A DNA stretch of 64,000 nt from Desulfobacterales bacterium GWB2_56_26 (GCA_001799365.1 MGTI01000054.1:1-64000), one strand, 5' to 3'. Positions 28,755 to 39,198 are shown, counted from the first letter of the stretch. Notes: a model not told the origin generated them from the letters alone. Numbers and translations are program-made.

Positions 28755-29623
28755 TTTCCGGTGACGATTCCTTTGATATACTCCATGAGGGGCTTGCCGA
28801 GCTGAGGATGGAGCAGGCCGTAAGCGATGATAGCCTTGAGGTAGCCCATCTTGTCACCGGCATCATAGCGGGTTCCCTCGAACTCATAGGCATACATGGC
28901 CCGTCTTTTGGTCAGGGCAAGCAGCGCGTCGGTCAGCTGAATTTCGCCGCCGTGGCCGGGGGTGGTGGTGTCGAGTATACTAAAAATCTCAGGCATCAGG
29001 ATATACCGGCCGATGATGGCCATGTCGGAATCGGTGGTGCCGGGCGCCGGTTTTTCTACCATCCGGGAAACCCTGTAGGTGTTCTCCCGGTCGTTCTTTT
29101 CACCCTCGACGATGCCGTACTGGTGGGTCTCGCTGGCGGGAACGCGCTGGATGGCGACGATCGATTCCCCTACCTCATCGAACAGTTCGAGCATCTGCTT
29201 GGCGCAGGGCTTCTTACTGAGGACCAGGTCGTCCCCCAAAAGGACCATGAACGGTTCGTTGCCGACCACGTGGCGGGCTGTCCAGATGGCATGTCCCAGT
29301 CCCAGCGGTTTTTTCTGGCGGACCGAGACGATATCGATGAGGTTCGAGATATTGTTCAGTTCTTCACCGAGCACAGTCTTGTTTTTCTCCTTCAAAACCA
29401 TATCAAGATGGTAATTGTAGTCGAAATGGTTCTCGATAGCGGATTTGCCCTCGCTGGTCACGAAAATGATCTGGTCGATGCCCGAGGCCACAACCTCCTC
29501 GACGATGTACTGGATGGTGGGGCGGTCGACGACGGTCAGCATTTCCTTGGGGATCGATTTGGTCGCCGGCAAGAACCGGGTGCCAAGGCCGGCAACGGGG
29601 ATAATAGCCTTTCGTACTTTCAT
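28751..29623 (-). CDS. galU: UTP-glucose-1-phosphate uridylyltransferase
   Basis: MKVRKAIIPVAGLGTRFLPATKSIPKEMLTVVDRPTIQYIVEEVVASGIDQIIFVT. Confidence 0.97.
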   Translation of the reverse strand: MKVRKAIIPVAGLGTRFLPATKSIPKEMLTVVDRPTIQYIVEEVVASGIDQIIFVTSEGKSAIENHFDYNYHLDMVLKEKNKTVLGEELNNISNLIDIVSVRQKKPLGLGHAIWTARHVVGNEPFMVLLGDDLVLSKKPCAKQMLELFDEVGESIVAIQRVPASETHQYGIVEGEKNDRENTYRVSRMVEKPAPGTTDSDMAIIGRYILMPEIFSILDTTTPGHGGEIQLTDALLALTKRRAMYAYEFEGTRYDAGDKMGYLKAIIAYGLLHPQLGKPLMEYIKGIVTGK

Positions 29624-29707
29624 ATGAACCTCTTATTTTTTAATAACAGGAATTCAGTTGGTATGGTATGTATCCGGGCAAATCTGAGCGGGAGACATAA
29701 CACACTT

Positions 29708-29779
29708 TAGTGCCTTAGAAAATCATTTCTTGCTTTTGGAAATGATTTTCGTGAAGGCACTTATACCCCCTTGTGGGGT
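29708..29779 (+). repeat. intergenic hairpin repeat, copy A
   Basis: AGTGCCTTagAAAATCATTTC-ttgcttttg-GAAATGATTTTcgtgAAGGCACTTATACCCCCTTGTGGGG; shares TTTCGTGAAGGYACTTAT(A)CCCC(C)TTGTGGGG with copies B and C. Confidence 0.8.
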
Positions 29780-29804
29780 GTTAAAGACGACAGCCATTTT
29801 TTTC

Positions 29805-32800
29805 ATGAATATTTTTTATCCGGACAACCTGCCGATCGTCGAACACCGGGACACGATCATCGAAGCCCTGCGTACCCACCAAGTTGTTGTTATTGCGGGC
29901 GATACCGGCTCCGGCAAGACGACGCAGCTGGCCAAAATGGGCTGGGAGGCCTTCCCGGAAAGCAACCTGCTGATCGGCTGCACCCAGCCAAGAAGGATCG
30001 CCGCTTCTTCGGTTTCGGCGAGGGTCGCCGAAGAACTTGGGTCCCTTGGCCATCAGGTGGGATATAAGATCCGATTTCATAACTATACCACGCCGGCCAC
30101 CAAAATCAAATTCATGACCGACGGCGTCCTGCTCGCCGAGACGCGTCAGGACCGGCGGCTGTCCCGCTACGGTCTCTTGATCATCGACGAGGCCCACGAA
30201 CGGAGCCTCAACATCGATTTTCTGCTGGGCTACATCAAGCAGCTTCTGCCCCGGCGTCCCGACCTGAAGGTAATCATCACCTCGGCCACCATCGATACCG
30301 AGGCCTTCTCGCGCCATTTCGCGGATGCCCCGGTCATCACCGTGGCCGGTCGTTCGTATCCGGTAACCGTTCGTTACAACCCGCCCAGGGACGATAGCGG
30401 CGAGGACAAGGAGAGCGAACTGGAACACTGTATCGAGACCGTCTGTGACCTCTACCGCACTGAACGTCGGGGGGATATCCTCGTTTTTCTGCCGACCGAG
30501 CGGGATATCCGGGAATGTTGTCTGCGCCTCGAAAAACGGCTCGAAGGCGCCGTGGTTCTGCCGCTCTACGGCCGGCTGCCGACGGGCGATCAGCGAAAAA
30601 TCTTTCAGAGTTACCGGCAGCCCAAAATTGTCGTCGCGACCAATGTCGCCGAAACCTCCGTCACGGTTCCCGGCATCCACTATGTTGTCGATTCCGGTCT
30701 GGCCAGAATTTCCCAATACAACGTGCGGGCCAAAACCACCAGCCTGCCGATCACGAGAATCTCTAAAGCGAGCTGCGACCAGCGCAAAGGCCGGTGCGGC
30801 CGGATTGCCCCGGGCCTATGCATCCGACTCTACACCGAAGAAGACTACAACGACCGGCCGGCGTACACGCTGCCCGAACTGCAGCGCGCAAATCTTGCCG
30901 AAGTCATTCTCCAGATGACTTCCCTCGACCTCGGCCGACCGGAAAAATTTCCCTTTATCGACCCGCCGTACCAGAGTGCCGTGAAGGAAGGATATCAACT
31001 GCTCCGGGAACTGGGGGCGATCAACGACCACGGGCAACTCACCGCCCGCGGCCGGATCATGGCCGACCTGCCCATCGATCCCTGCATCTCCCGCATCATC
31101 ATCGAGGCCAAGGACAACAACTGCCTGCGGGAGATGAAGATCATTTCGGCTGTGCTCGCCATCCAGGATCCCCGAATCCGCCCGGTCGACCAGGAAAAGG
31201 AGGCGGATGAGGCCCACAAGGTTTTTACCCATCCCCAATCCGATTTCATGATCCTCCTCAACATCTGGAACGGCTTTCACGATGTTCAGGAAAAAGTCGT
31301 CTCCTGGTCGCGGCTGAAAAAATACTGCAAAAGCCATTTCCTCTCCTTTCAGCGGATGCGCGAATGGATCGACCTGCATGACCAGCTCGATCGGCTGGTC
31401 GGCAGCCGTCAAGGTTTTATCGATAATCAGGTGGACGCTTCCTACGAGCAGATCCATGTTTCTCTTCTGGCCGGTTTTTTACGCAACATTGCCACGAAAA
31501 AACAAGGAAAAATCTACCAGGGCGCTCATAACAAGGAACTGCTGATCTTTCCGGGTTCCCATCAGGCGATGAAGGGCGGGCGGTGGGTTGTGGCCGCATC
31601 CTTTATCGAGACGGCGAGGCTCTACGCCTTGACCGTCGCCGCCATCGAACCGGCGTGGCTCGAGCGGGTGGCCGGCCATCTCTGCAAATATTCGTGGTCG
31701 AATCCGCACTGGCAGAAGAAAACCGGCCAGGTTATCGCCGACGAAACGGTTTCCCTGTTCGGTCTCATCATTGAAACCGGCAGAAAAGTCGACTTCGGCC
31801 GAAGAAGCGCCAAAAATTTCGCCGAAGCTCGCGATATTTTCATCCATTCGGCGCTCATCTTAGGCGAGATCAACGGCAGCTACGCCTTTCTTGACCATAA
31901 CCTCACGCTTCTGCAAAAGTGGCAGGAAACTGAGGAAAAACTGCGGGAGCGGACCATCATCGTCGAAGATCAGGCCCTCTACCAGTTCTATGCCGAGAGA
32001 ATCCCCCAGGACGTCTACGACCAGAGAACCCTCAACCGATTTCTCCGTGGAAAAAGAAGTCAGCAATTCCTTGAGATGCAGGACGAGGATATCCTCAAAC
32101 GCCGGCCGGACGACACAGAACTTCTCGACTATCCGCCTCTCCTGACCTTCGGTCGGACGCAGGTGCGGGTGGAATATCATTTTACCCCCGGCTCACCGGA
32201 AGACGGAGTCACCTTCCGGTTGCCCATCGACTCCGCGGCCAATTTTGCCCCTGGGGTTTTCGACTGGCTGGTGCCGGGCCTGCTCCAGGAAAAACTCACT
32301 TTTCTGCTTAAGGCCCTGCCGAAGGGCATCAGGAAAAAACTGGTGCCGATCAACGAAACCGTCAACCGATTGCTTGATGACATGCCGGTCAGGACCGGCT
32401 CGCTCTATGCCGCCCTTGAGGCCTCTATCCTGAAGCACTTCAAGATCCTCGTCCCCCGCTCGGATTGGCCGGAAGATTTACCTCTCCACTTGCAGCCCCG
32501 TTTTCTGCTCTTTGACGATGCTGGCCATGAAATCTGCGCCGGCCGTAATCTGCGGGAGTTGCTCGTTTCCGGGCAAGGCGAGCACAAGACGCAAAAGATC
32601 GAACCCACCCTGCAGAAAAAAGGCATGGAGATAGTCGCCGCGTGGCAGGGAACCGAGCATGCAACCTGGAATTTCAAAGGCCTGCCTGCGGCCATCCCGG
32701 CCTATACCCAACAGGGGGAGGTCTCAGGGTTTCTATATCCGGTGCTTGTTGCCCAACCGGAAAAAGGCTGCGTCAGAATAGAATTCGAAAAGAATCCGGA

Positions 32801-33572
32801 TATTGTCAAAAAGTTGAACCGCACCGGCATGGTCTACTTGTACCGCCTGCAGTTTACCGAGCAGTTCAAGAACCTGAAAAAATTCTGTTCGACCACCTTT
32901 ACAGGACCTTCCGCTGTCTGGCTGCAGGGTCTCGGCATGACTCACAAAGAGGCGATCGACACCCTGCTCGACTTTCTGCTCACGAGGATTTTTGGCCCCC
33001 TGTCCGGCAAGAATGTCGATATCGTCGATGAGGAAACGTTTTTGGCGACGGTGGCACGAGTCAAACAGGAAGGCTTGTATGCCCTGGGAAGGAAGATGGC
33101 CGAAGAGTTCCTGGCCCTGTTGCGCAAACGCCGGACTGTCTATGACACCATCAATAAAATCTTTTCCTCGACAAACCGGAGCAGTCTCGTCATTCCCGAG
33201 AGAAAAGAGGCGTTTATGGCCCATCTCAATGCTATCTTCCCGCTGGATATAATTCTGGGAACACTCCCGGCCGACTTTGACGATATCGACCGGCAGCTGC
33301 AGAGCCTGGCTATCCGGCTTGAGAGGTTTTATACCAATCCGGGCAAGGACCGGCAAAAAGAGGAACAGTTGCTCCCCTATCTGCACAATCTCGAAAAACT
33401 TATGGCAAAGAGAGGGGAATTATCGGAAGAGGGACTTGCGGCGGTGTTTCGTTTCCGGGAAATGGTCAATGACTACCGGATTTCTTTGTTTTCGCCGGAA
33501 ATAAAGACGCGACAGCCGGTTTCGACCAAGAAGCTCAACGAGCAATTCCACTCAACACTTGCCAAGTGTTGA
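29805..33572 (+). CDS. hrpA: ATP-dependent RNA helicase HrpA
   Basis: VVVIAGDTGSGKTTQLAKM, CTQPRRIAASSVSARVAEELG, IIDEAHERSLN, ITSATIDTEAFSRHF, DQRKGRCGRIAPGLCIRLYTEEDY; the ORF-track N-terminus runs through repeat copy A, so ATG at 29805 (MNIFYPDN) is preferred. Confidence 0.95.
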   Translation: MNIFYPDNLPIVEHRDTIIEALRTHQVVVIAGDTGSGKTTQLAKMGWEAFPESNLLIGCTQPRRIAASSVSARVAEELGSLGHQVGYKIRFHNYTTPATKIKFMTDGVLLAETRQDRRLSRYGLLIIDEAHERSLNIDFLLGYIKQLLPRRPDLKVIITSATIDTEAFSRHFADAPVITVAGRSYPVTVRYNPPRDDSGEDKESELEHCIETVCDLYRTERRGDILVFLPTERDIRECCLRLEKRLEGAVVLPLYGRLPTGDQRKIFQSYRQPKIVVATNVAETSVTVPGIHYVVDSGLARISQYNVRAKTTSLPITRISKASCDQRKGRCGRIAPGLCIRLYTEEDYNDRPAYTLPELQRANLAEVILQMTSLDLGRPEKFPFIDPPYQSAVKEGYQLLRELGAINDHGQLTARGRIMADLPIDPCISRIIIEAKDNNCLREMKIISAVLAIQDPRIRPVDQEKEADEAHKVFTHPQSDFMILLNIWNGFHDVQEKVVSWSRLKKYCKSHFLSFQRMREWIDLHDQLDRLVGSRQGFIDNQVDASYEQIHVSLLAGFLRNIATKKQGKIYQGAHNKELLIFPGSHQAMKGGRWVVAASFIETARLYALTVAAIEPAWLERVAGHLCKYSWSNPHWQKKTGQVIADETVSLFGLIIETGRKVDFGRRSAKNFAEARDIFIHSALILGEINGSYAFLDHNLTLLQKWQETEEKLRERTIIVEDQALYQFYAERIPQDVYDQRTLNRFLRGKRSQQFLEMQDEDILKRRPDDTELLDYPPLLTFGRTQVRVEYHFTPGSPEDGVTFRLPIDSAANFAPGVFDWLVPGLLQEKLTFLLKALPKGIRKKLVPINETVNRLLDDMPVRTGSLYAALEASILKHFKILVPRSDWPEDLPLHLQPRFLLFDDAGHEICAGRNLRELLVSGQGEHKTQKIEPTLQKKGMEIVAAWQGTEHATWNFKGLPAAIPAYTQQGEVSGFLYPVLVAQPEKGCVRIEFEKNPDIVKKLNRTGMVYLYRLQFTEQFKNLKKFCSTTFTGPSAVWLQGLGMTHKEAIDTLLDFLLTRIFGPLSGKNVDIVDEETFLATVARVKQEGLYALGRKMAEEFLALLRKRRTVYDTINKIFSSTNRSSLVIPERKEAFMAHLNAIFPLDIILGTLPADFDDIDRQLQSLAIRLERFYTNPGKDRQKEEQLLPYLHNLEKLMAKRGELSEEGLAAVFRFREMVNDYRISLFSPEIKTRQPVSTKKLNEQFHSTLAKC

Positions 33573-33578
33573 GTGGAA
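33546..33578. terminator. hairpin overlapping the hrpA stop codon, likely bidirectional terminator
   Basis: TTCCACTCAACACTT-GCC-AAGTGTTGAGTGGAA, perfect 15-bp arms; lies between convergent hrpA and the hybrid kinase gene. Confidence 0.65.
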
Positions 33579-33606
33579 GCAATACGAGTATTTTCGCTCT
33601 CGGGAA

Positions 33607-35634
33607 TTACACGTTCAGCACCATGCCGGAGATGTGCTTGAGGCTGTCCATGGTGTATGGTTTTGGCAGGGTGTTGATAAAGCCATATTCCCGGCAGTCC
33701 TGCATGACGGGATCGAGGATGGTGCCGCTCATGGCAATCACCCGGAGTTTCGGTGCGATTTCATGCAACAGTCGACAGGTTTCCACAGCGGATTCCCCAT
33801 TTGCATCCGATAGATCAAGGATAGCCAATGGCAGAGGCTGCACTGGGTCGGCTACCAACTGGCGCAGGGCCGTGAGGGCTTCGTCCCGTTTGCCTGTGGG
33901 CGTAACCGAAAAGCCCAAATGCTCCAGCATGATCCGGCCGATTTCCCGCATCTGATTATCCGGTTCAATCAACAGGGCATCGCGAGGAGGAGTCTTCTCT
34001 TTCTCTCCGGTATCATGCCCACTGTCAATCTGGATCGGCAGAAAAAGGGTGACGGTCGTGCCTTTGTGCAGTTCGGAACTCACCACGACATAGCCGCCGT
34101 GGTTGCGCAGCGTTGCATAGACAACGGTCAGTCCCAATCCCATGCCTTTCAGTGCACCGCGTTCCTTGGTGGAATAATAGGGATCGAAGATCCGGAATAA
34201 CTGGTCGGGATCGATGCCTCGGCCGGTATCGCGAATGTCTATTTTTGCATAGGATCCGGCCGGAACATACTGCCCCGACATAAGTTGCGGGGACTCCAAA
34301 TATTCGCTGCCGATGGTCACCTCGATCGGGCCGCCGGCGCTTGCCTCTATGCCATTTCTGAGAACATTGGCGATTGCTCGGGTGATTTCGTCAGAGTCCA
34401 CATAGACCTGACAATCCGCCGCCGAGGCGCTAATTGTGTAATCTCCGGGCTCGCTTTCAAAAAATCGTTCTACCGCGGTGCGGACCAGCTGCCCAATGCC
34501 GGTACTCTTCCTGCTGACGATCCCGAAGTTGGAAAAGCACGAGATCTGCCGGGTGAGGTCGACGGCGGCAAGCGCCGCTCTTCGTGCCTGTTCGATCATT
34601 TTATTACGCTGCGTTTCGTTCCGATTGTCGCGATACATCGCAACGATATCGAGATTGCCGCATATCACGGTCAACAGGTTGTTGAAATCATGGGCCACAC
34701 CGCCGGCCATACAGCTCATGGCATCCATTTTTTTTACCAGCTTGATGGCGTTATCGAGTTCCTGATTGTGCTTCTCCGCCTGATATTGCCGGGTAATATC
34801 GCGAAGGATGCAGAGGCCGAAGACGGAAGTCGACTCGGCAACAGCCAGAAACGATCCGGTTATGATTCGCCGGTTCAACTCCAGCGGATTATCTTCCAGG
34901 ATTTCAAAACTCCGCATGCCCTGGCGGATAAGCTGCTCGTCGGTCCAACTCCCGATCGACTCGCGAAACGAACCCCAATTGATTGCTTCGGGGAGCGATC
35001 GGCCAATCAGGAGTTCCTCACGGCAGGAAAGAATGCGCAGGGCGGCGTCATTGGCAGCAACGATCTTGGCCTGCCCACTCAACTCCAGAATGCCTTCATC
35101 GAGGTTGGCAAAAATCTGTACCAGATGTTTCTTTTCCGATAAAAGCTCACTCGTCACCTCGGAAGGCTTGAGTCCTATGGGGATGCGCGTGTTCATGCCA
35201 CCGCTTCGCAGGCGGAGGGCCTTTCTGGCCATAAAGGTCGCCAGCGCCTCCTGGACGTGCTGCCTGATCTCCTGGAGGTTGCCCTTGGCGATGCAGAGGT
35301 CGCAGGCGATCTCCCGCAGGATTCTTTCGCGGTCTTCGAGAATAATTGCAGAGAGCACGACGATAAAAATATCTTCGTGCTTTTTGGTATTGCGCAGAAT
35401 CCGACAGAGCTGCTCGCCGCTTACCAGCGGCATTATTAAATCGGTGAAAACAATGTCCGGGGAATAATCCTGTATAATTTCGAGAGCTTCCAGACCGGTT
35501 GCGGCGGATTTAACCAGACAGCCTTCCCGGGCGAGAATGGTAGCGACCGCTTTCAGCAGCACGGGATTATTGTCAACTACCAGGGCTTGTATTGTCGAAT
35601 TTTCCATCATCTTATCATTTTGTCGCAAGATCAC
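33607..35634 (-). CDS. hybrid sensor histidine kinase (REC-PAS-HisKA-HATPase-REC)
   Basis: N-terminal receiver (VVDNNPVLLKAVATILAREG...DIVFTDLIMPLVSG), PAS-like segment, GGVAHDFNNLLTVICGNLD H-box, HATPase DTGRGIDPDQLFRIFDPYYSTKERGALKGMGLGLTVVYATLRNHGG, C-terminal receiver (LAILDLSDANGES, LPKPYT). Confidence 0.9.
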   Translation of the reverse strand: MILRQNDKMMENSTIQALVVDNNPVLLKAVATILAREGCLVKSAATGLEALEIIQDYSPDIVFTDLIMPLVSGEQLCRILRNTKKHEDIFIVVLSAIILEDRERILREIACDLCIAKGNLQEIRQHVQEALATFMARKALRLRSGGMNTRIPIGLKPSEVTSELLSEKKHLVQIFANLDEGILELSGQAKIVAANDAALRILSCREELLIGRSLPEAINWGSFRESIGSWTDEQLIRQGMRSFEILEDNPLELNRRIITGSFLAVAESTSVFGLCILRDITRQYQAEKHNQELDNAIKLVKKMDAMSCMAGGVAHDFNNLLTVICGNLDIVAMYRDNRNETQRNKMIEQARRAALAAVDLTRQISCFSNFGIVSRKSTGIGQLVRTAVERFFESEPGDYTISASAADCQVYVDSDEITRAIANVLRNGIEASAGGPIEVTIGSEYLESPQLMSGQYVPAGSYAKIDIRDTGRGIDPDQLFRIFDPYYSTKERGALKGMGLGLTVVYATLRNHGGYVVVSSELHKGTTVTLFLPIQIDSGHDTGEKEKTPPRDALLIEPDNQMREIGRIMLEHLGFSVTPTGKRDEALTALRQLVADPVQPLPLAILDLSDANGESAVETCRLLHEIAPKLRVIAMSGTILDPVMQDCREYGFINTLPKPYTMDSLKHISGMVLNV

Positions 35635-36008
35635 ATCTTACCTTTGGTCTGCTGCCATTCTTTGATGGTCTGGAGCAAGGAGGGCATGTCGACCGGTTTG
35701 GTAAATACTCGCCATGCCCCGAGGTGCTCGGCGACGGAGAGATAGGAATCGGGACCAATCTTGCCGCCTCCCGAGATGGCGATGATGCAGATTTCGGGAA
35801 ATTCTTCGCTGAATTGCGTGATCGTCTCAATGCCTTCCTGAACGGGCATGATGAGGTCGCAGATCAACAGATCCACTGGGGTCCTGCGCTGCAATTCAAC
35901 GCCTTTTCTCCCGTTTTCCGCTTCAAGTACTTCGAATCCTTCCCGTTCGAGCCACATGCGAAACAGCTCACGGATTCGGGCATCGTCATCGACTATGAGA
36001 ATTTTCAT
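35631..36008 (-). CDS. CheY-like single-domain response regulator
   Basis: MKILIVDDDARIRELFRMWLEREGFEVLEAENGRKGVELQRRTPVDLLICDLIMPVQEGIE...FTKPVDMPSLL. Confidence 0.93.
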   Translation of the reverse strand: MKILIVDDDARIRELFRMWLEREGFEVLEAENGRKGVELQRRTPVDLLICDLIMPVQEGIETITQFSEEFPEICIIAISGGGKIGPDSYLSVAEHLGAWRVFTKPVDMPSLLQTIKEWQQTKGKM

Positions 36009-38379
36009 CGTGATTTCCCGGCGATGGTTTCGTAAGTGCGCGAGGCACCCCTTGCTTGAAGATTATATCCTTGAAGAAACTGATCATCTCCCTCCTTCTC
36101 CCGGCCAGTTTCAGGAGTTCCGGTATGAGATCGGTCGGGTTTATTTTCATAACCGACATCTTGTACTCAATGTGGCTGGCAAGACGGTTGTCGATATACC
36201 AGGCATAGGACAGTCCCATCAATAACCCCGGCGGAGTAAATCCCTCGCCATTGTTGACGAGGCGGGTATAGTGATTCTCGTCATCGGAAGCGCACATCCG
36301 GGCAAACGACAGAAACGATCGCAACTGATCGGGAGTAAGGAAACAGGTTCTGTGGCTTTTGCCCCGCAGATGGAGATGATACACCCGGCCAAGATGCAGC
36401 TGACCAACCACAACATCCTTCATTATTTTCTTTTCGGCGTAGTCACCCAGAAGAGATTCTCCCATGGCTATCATGAGAGCCACCTCGAGTTTCTGTCGTA
36501 CCGTAATTTGATCACCCCTAATCTTAATACATTTATCTTCAGGATCAAAAAAAGAAAAGACATTGTCCCACTGTTGATCGCGATTCCAGCACGACCGGTC
36601 GACACAGACTATACCCTGAAAATAGTCCAGATGAGCAAGCGGAATGATGGGATGATCCCAGAGGATGTCGCACATCGTTGCCCGTAACAGCTCGATATCG
36701 ACATCCGCTGGCATGCCGACAAAGCGGATTACCAGCTTGTCGATTTTTTTCTTGATGCCGAGATACCTTTGACACGGCAGGAGGATCGGCCTTCCTTCCG
36801 GACCGGCTCCCTGACGGTCCTGCAGTGAGGCCAGACTATCCTCCTGGCTGGAAAGAAAACAGGTCCGGCCATTGTACAGTCCTTTGATGGCCTGGGCCAG
36901 CAGATCCGGATCATGCTGAATAACCCCGCGTTCGCTAAGGGCATCACGGGAGTACACCCCGCATTCCACCGGAATGTAGTGTTGCTGAAGGAGCACCTCC
37001 CGATCCAGATAAATCGGCACCTTGCCTTCCACTGCATAGCTCTGCAGCACCGAAGCCGGAACGTCGGTAAGGGAGATGCAGATGACCTCGTTGAAAAGCC
37101 CTCGCGTTCCGCCGGGAATATTTTTCTCATAGGCCCGGATCATATCCGAAACATGAAACTTCCTTTCCGGATCGGCAATGCTGAGATCCGTTTCCCCCGC
37201 CTGGACCCACAGGTTAGAAATCAGCAGCTTCAGGGCCTTGTGATTAGCTCTTACCGCATCGGCCAGACCCGGCACCTTGAAGACCGGAATGATCGAGGAA
37301 TAGAGGCTGCCGGGGGCAAGAAGTATGATGTCGGCATTGGCGATATCCGCCCAGACTTCCTCGTAAACCCGGACCGTATTCGAATAATCGACCTGAACGC
37401 TGTCGACCGGAAAACCCCTTCTCGAGCCGCTCAGTTTATGCTCGCCGATGACCTCCACGCCGTTGGTATACAGCACCCGGAGTTGGGCCGGGGTGGATGT
37501 ACAGGGGAGGACCGCCCGTTCGCAGGCGCCGAGCACCCTGGCAAGGGTGTTGATGCCTTTGTAGATGGCGGAATGAAGCGACGCCTGATCGAGGGCCAGC
37601 TCGGCATTGGTAACGTTGCGATCGAGTTCTCTGTAGATCGCGGCGGCAAGGAGCAGATTGCCAAGGCAATGGGAACGATTCAGGGTACCGGCAAGTCGGG
37701 GGTCGGTAAAGAGATACTCGAACAGATACTTCAGATATTGCTCCAGCGCCTGGGGCAGTCTGCGGATCTTCCGTTCGATGGCGACAATTTGCGGCGTGCC
37801 CTTGGTCAAGGGTCCTGCAAACCGCCAGTTCAATATTTCCGCAAGTGTCGAGGCGATGGCTACGGCTTCCTGACGATCAACGCTGTATTTCTTTTGCAGG
37901 TTGCAGCTCTGGATCGATGAAAGCAACACGTGGCGCATATCGCCTACGGCCACAAGGGGTAGATCCTTGAGCAATTCCCCCGTCGATCCCCCATTGTCGG
38001 TGACGCAGACAACGGATCTGGTTCTGGGAAAGATTTCCTTCAAGCCGCTGAAGGGATTGCGAGCCCAGGTTTCTCGCCTGGAATCGCCGCCGATGATATT
38101 CGAGAGCCCTGTCCCGCCGCCGAAGACGACAACCCTGGCGTTCTTCACATCTGTTTCGAGCAGTTCCTGACGAAGGCCGAGCAGTTGGTTTTTTGCGGTC
38201 GAATGGGCATTGACCGGAATTCCCCGGAGAACGAGGTCGACGATTTTCTCGCGCACATCGAGCTGAGGCAAAAGATCCAGCGGCGAGAGCTGCACCTCCT
38301 GGATATGGCGAAGTCTGTCTGTTATCAAACCGTGCCTCACAGGGTTGAGATCAGATGGCATGAGGAATACTACCCTCAT
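35986..38379 (-). CDS. YvcK/CofD-like protein with long N- and C-terminal extensions (797 aa)
   Basis: RVVVFGGGTGLSNIIGG, SVVCVTDNGGSTGELLKDLPLVAVGDMRHVLLS, LLAPGSLYSSIIPVFKVPGLADAVR; ~270 aa C-terminal region not recognised. Confidence 0.82.
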   Translation of the reverse strand: MRVVFLMPSDLNPVRHGLITDRLRHIQEVQLSPLDLLPQLDVREKIVDLVLRGIPVNAHSTAKNQLLGLRQELLETDVKNARVVVFGGGTGLSNIIGGDSRRETWARNPFSGLKEIFPRTRSVVCVTDNGGSTGELLKDLPLVAVGDMRHVLLSSIQSCNLQKKYSVDRQEAVAIASTLAEILNWRFAGPLTKGTPQIVAIERKIRRLPQALEQYLKYLFEYLFTDPRLAGTLNRSHCLGNLLLAAAIYRELDRNVTNAELALDQASLHSAIYKGINTLARVLGACERAVLPCTSTPAQLRVLYTNGVEVIGEHKLSGSRRGFPVDSVQVDYSNTVRVYEEVWADIANADIILLAPGSLYSSIIPVFKVPGLADAVRANHKALKLLISNLWVQAGETDLSIADPERKFHVSDMIRAYEKNIPGGTRGLFNEVICISLTDVPASVLQSYAVEGKVPIYLDREVLLQQHYIPVECGVYSRDALSERGVIQHDPDLLAQAIKGLYNGRTCFLSSQEDSLASLQDRQGAGPEGRPILLPCQRYLGIKKKIDKLVIRFVGMPADVDIELLRATMCDILWDHPIIPLAHLDYFQGIVCVDRSCWNRDQQWDNVFSFFDPEDKCIKIRGDQITVRQKLEVALMIAMGESLLGDYAEKKIMKDVVVGQLHLGRVYHLHLRGKSHRTCFLTPDQLRSFLSFARMCASDDENHYTRLVNNGEGFTPPGLLMGLSYAWYIDNRLASHIEYKMSVMKINPTDLIPELLKLAGRRREMISFFKDIIFKQGVPRALTKPSPGNHDENSHSR

Positions 38380-38391
38380 GCCGGGACTGTT

Positions 38392-39150
38392 TCAGGAATT
38401 CAACAAAAATTGCTCTACTCGCCGGAGATCCTCGGGCGTATCGACTTCGATGGAATCGTGCTGGGTGATGGTGAGTTTTATCTTATAGCCATATTCCAGA
38501 GCGCGCAACTGTTCGAGCTTCTCGAATCTTTCCCATTCGCCCTCGGGAAGGGCAACGAACGAGAGCAGGAAGCCTTTACGATAGGCATAAAATCCCAAAT
38601 GCTTATAATATGTTGGCCGGACAGTCTCTTCGGGATTGCGCTGGAACGGAATAGGCGACCTGGAAAAGTACAGGGCGTAAAAATCACGATCGAACACCGT
38701 TTTCACGTGGTTGGGATCGTTAATTTCTTCAGGCCTGATAATTTTATAGATGAGAGTCGACATCGGTAAAGCCGGATCGTCGAGCAGCGGCTGGGCAACC
38801 TGTTCCACGACTTCCGCCGGGAAAAGCGGTTGATCGCCCTGGATGTTCACAACCACATCGTGTTCGGAAATCTTGAGCAGCTCCGCCGCTTCCGCGAGCC
38901 GGTCAGAACCCGAAACATGATCGTTCCTGGTTATCACATACTCTCCGCCGAAATCTTGGACGCACGAGGCTATCCGCTGATCGTCGGTGGCAACCACCAC
39001 TCGGGAGAGCATCTTGACGGCCCGGGCCCGTTCCACCACATGCTGAATCATCGGTTTCCCGGCGATCAGGGCAAGCGGTTTCCCGCGAAACCGATTCGAC
39101 TCATAACGAGCCGGTATTATGGCAATAACATCTGGTTTCTGGATTGGCAT
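38392..39150 (-). CDS. kdsB: 3-deoxy-manno-octulosonate cytidylyltransferase
   Basis: VIAIIPARYESNRFRGKPLALIAGKPMIQHVVERA, VVVATDDQRI, VVNIQGDQPLF, KHLGFYAYRKGFL. Confidence 0.97.
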   Translation of the reverse strand: MPIQKPDVIAIIPARYESNRFRGKPLALIAGKPMIQHVVERARAVKMLSRVVVATDDQRIASCVQDFGGEYVITRNDHVSGSDRLAEAAELLKISEHDVVVNIQGDQPLFPAEVVEQVAQPLLDDPALPMSTLIYKIIRPEEINDPNHVKTVFDRDFYALYFSRSPIPFQRNPEETVRPTYYKHLGFYAYRKGFLLSFVALPEGEWERFEKLEQLRALEYGYKIKLTITQHDSIEVDTPEDLRRVEQFLLNS

Positions 39151-39198
39151 GGCAAACTTTATGGTTATTTCGACTGAAGTCAGTTATGGTGTAGAGAC

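Noticed and set aside
29730-29804. N-terminal extension of HrpA (MLLEMIFVKALIPPCGVLKTTAIFF)
   Set aside because: It runs through intergenic repeat copy A; ATG at 29805 matches the start of recognisable HrpA sequence.
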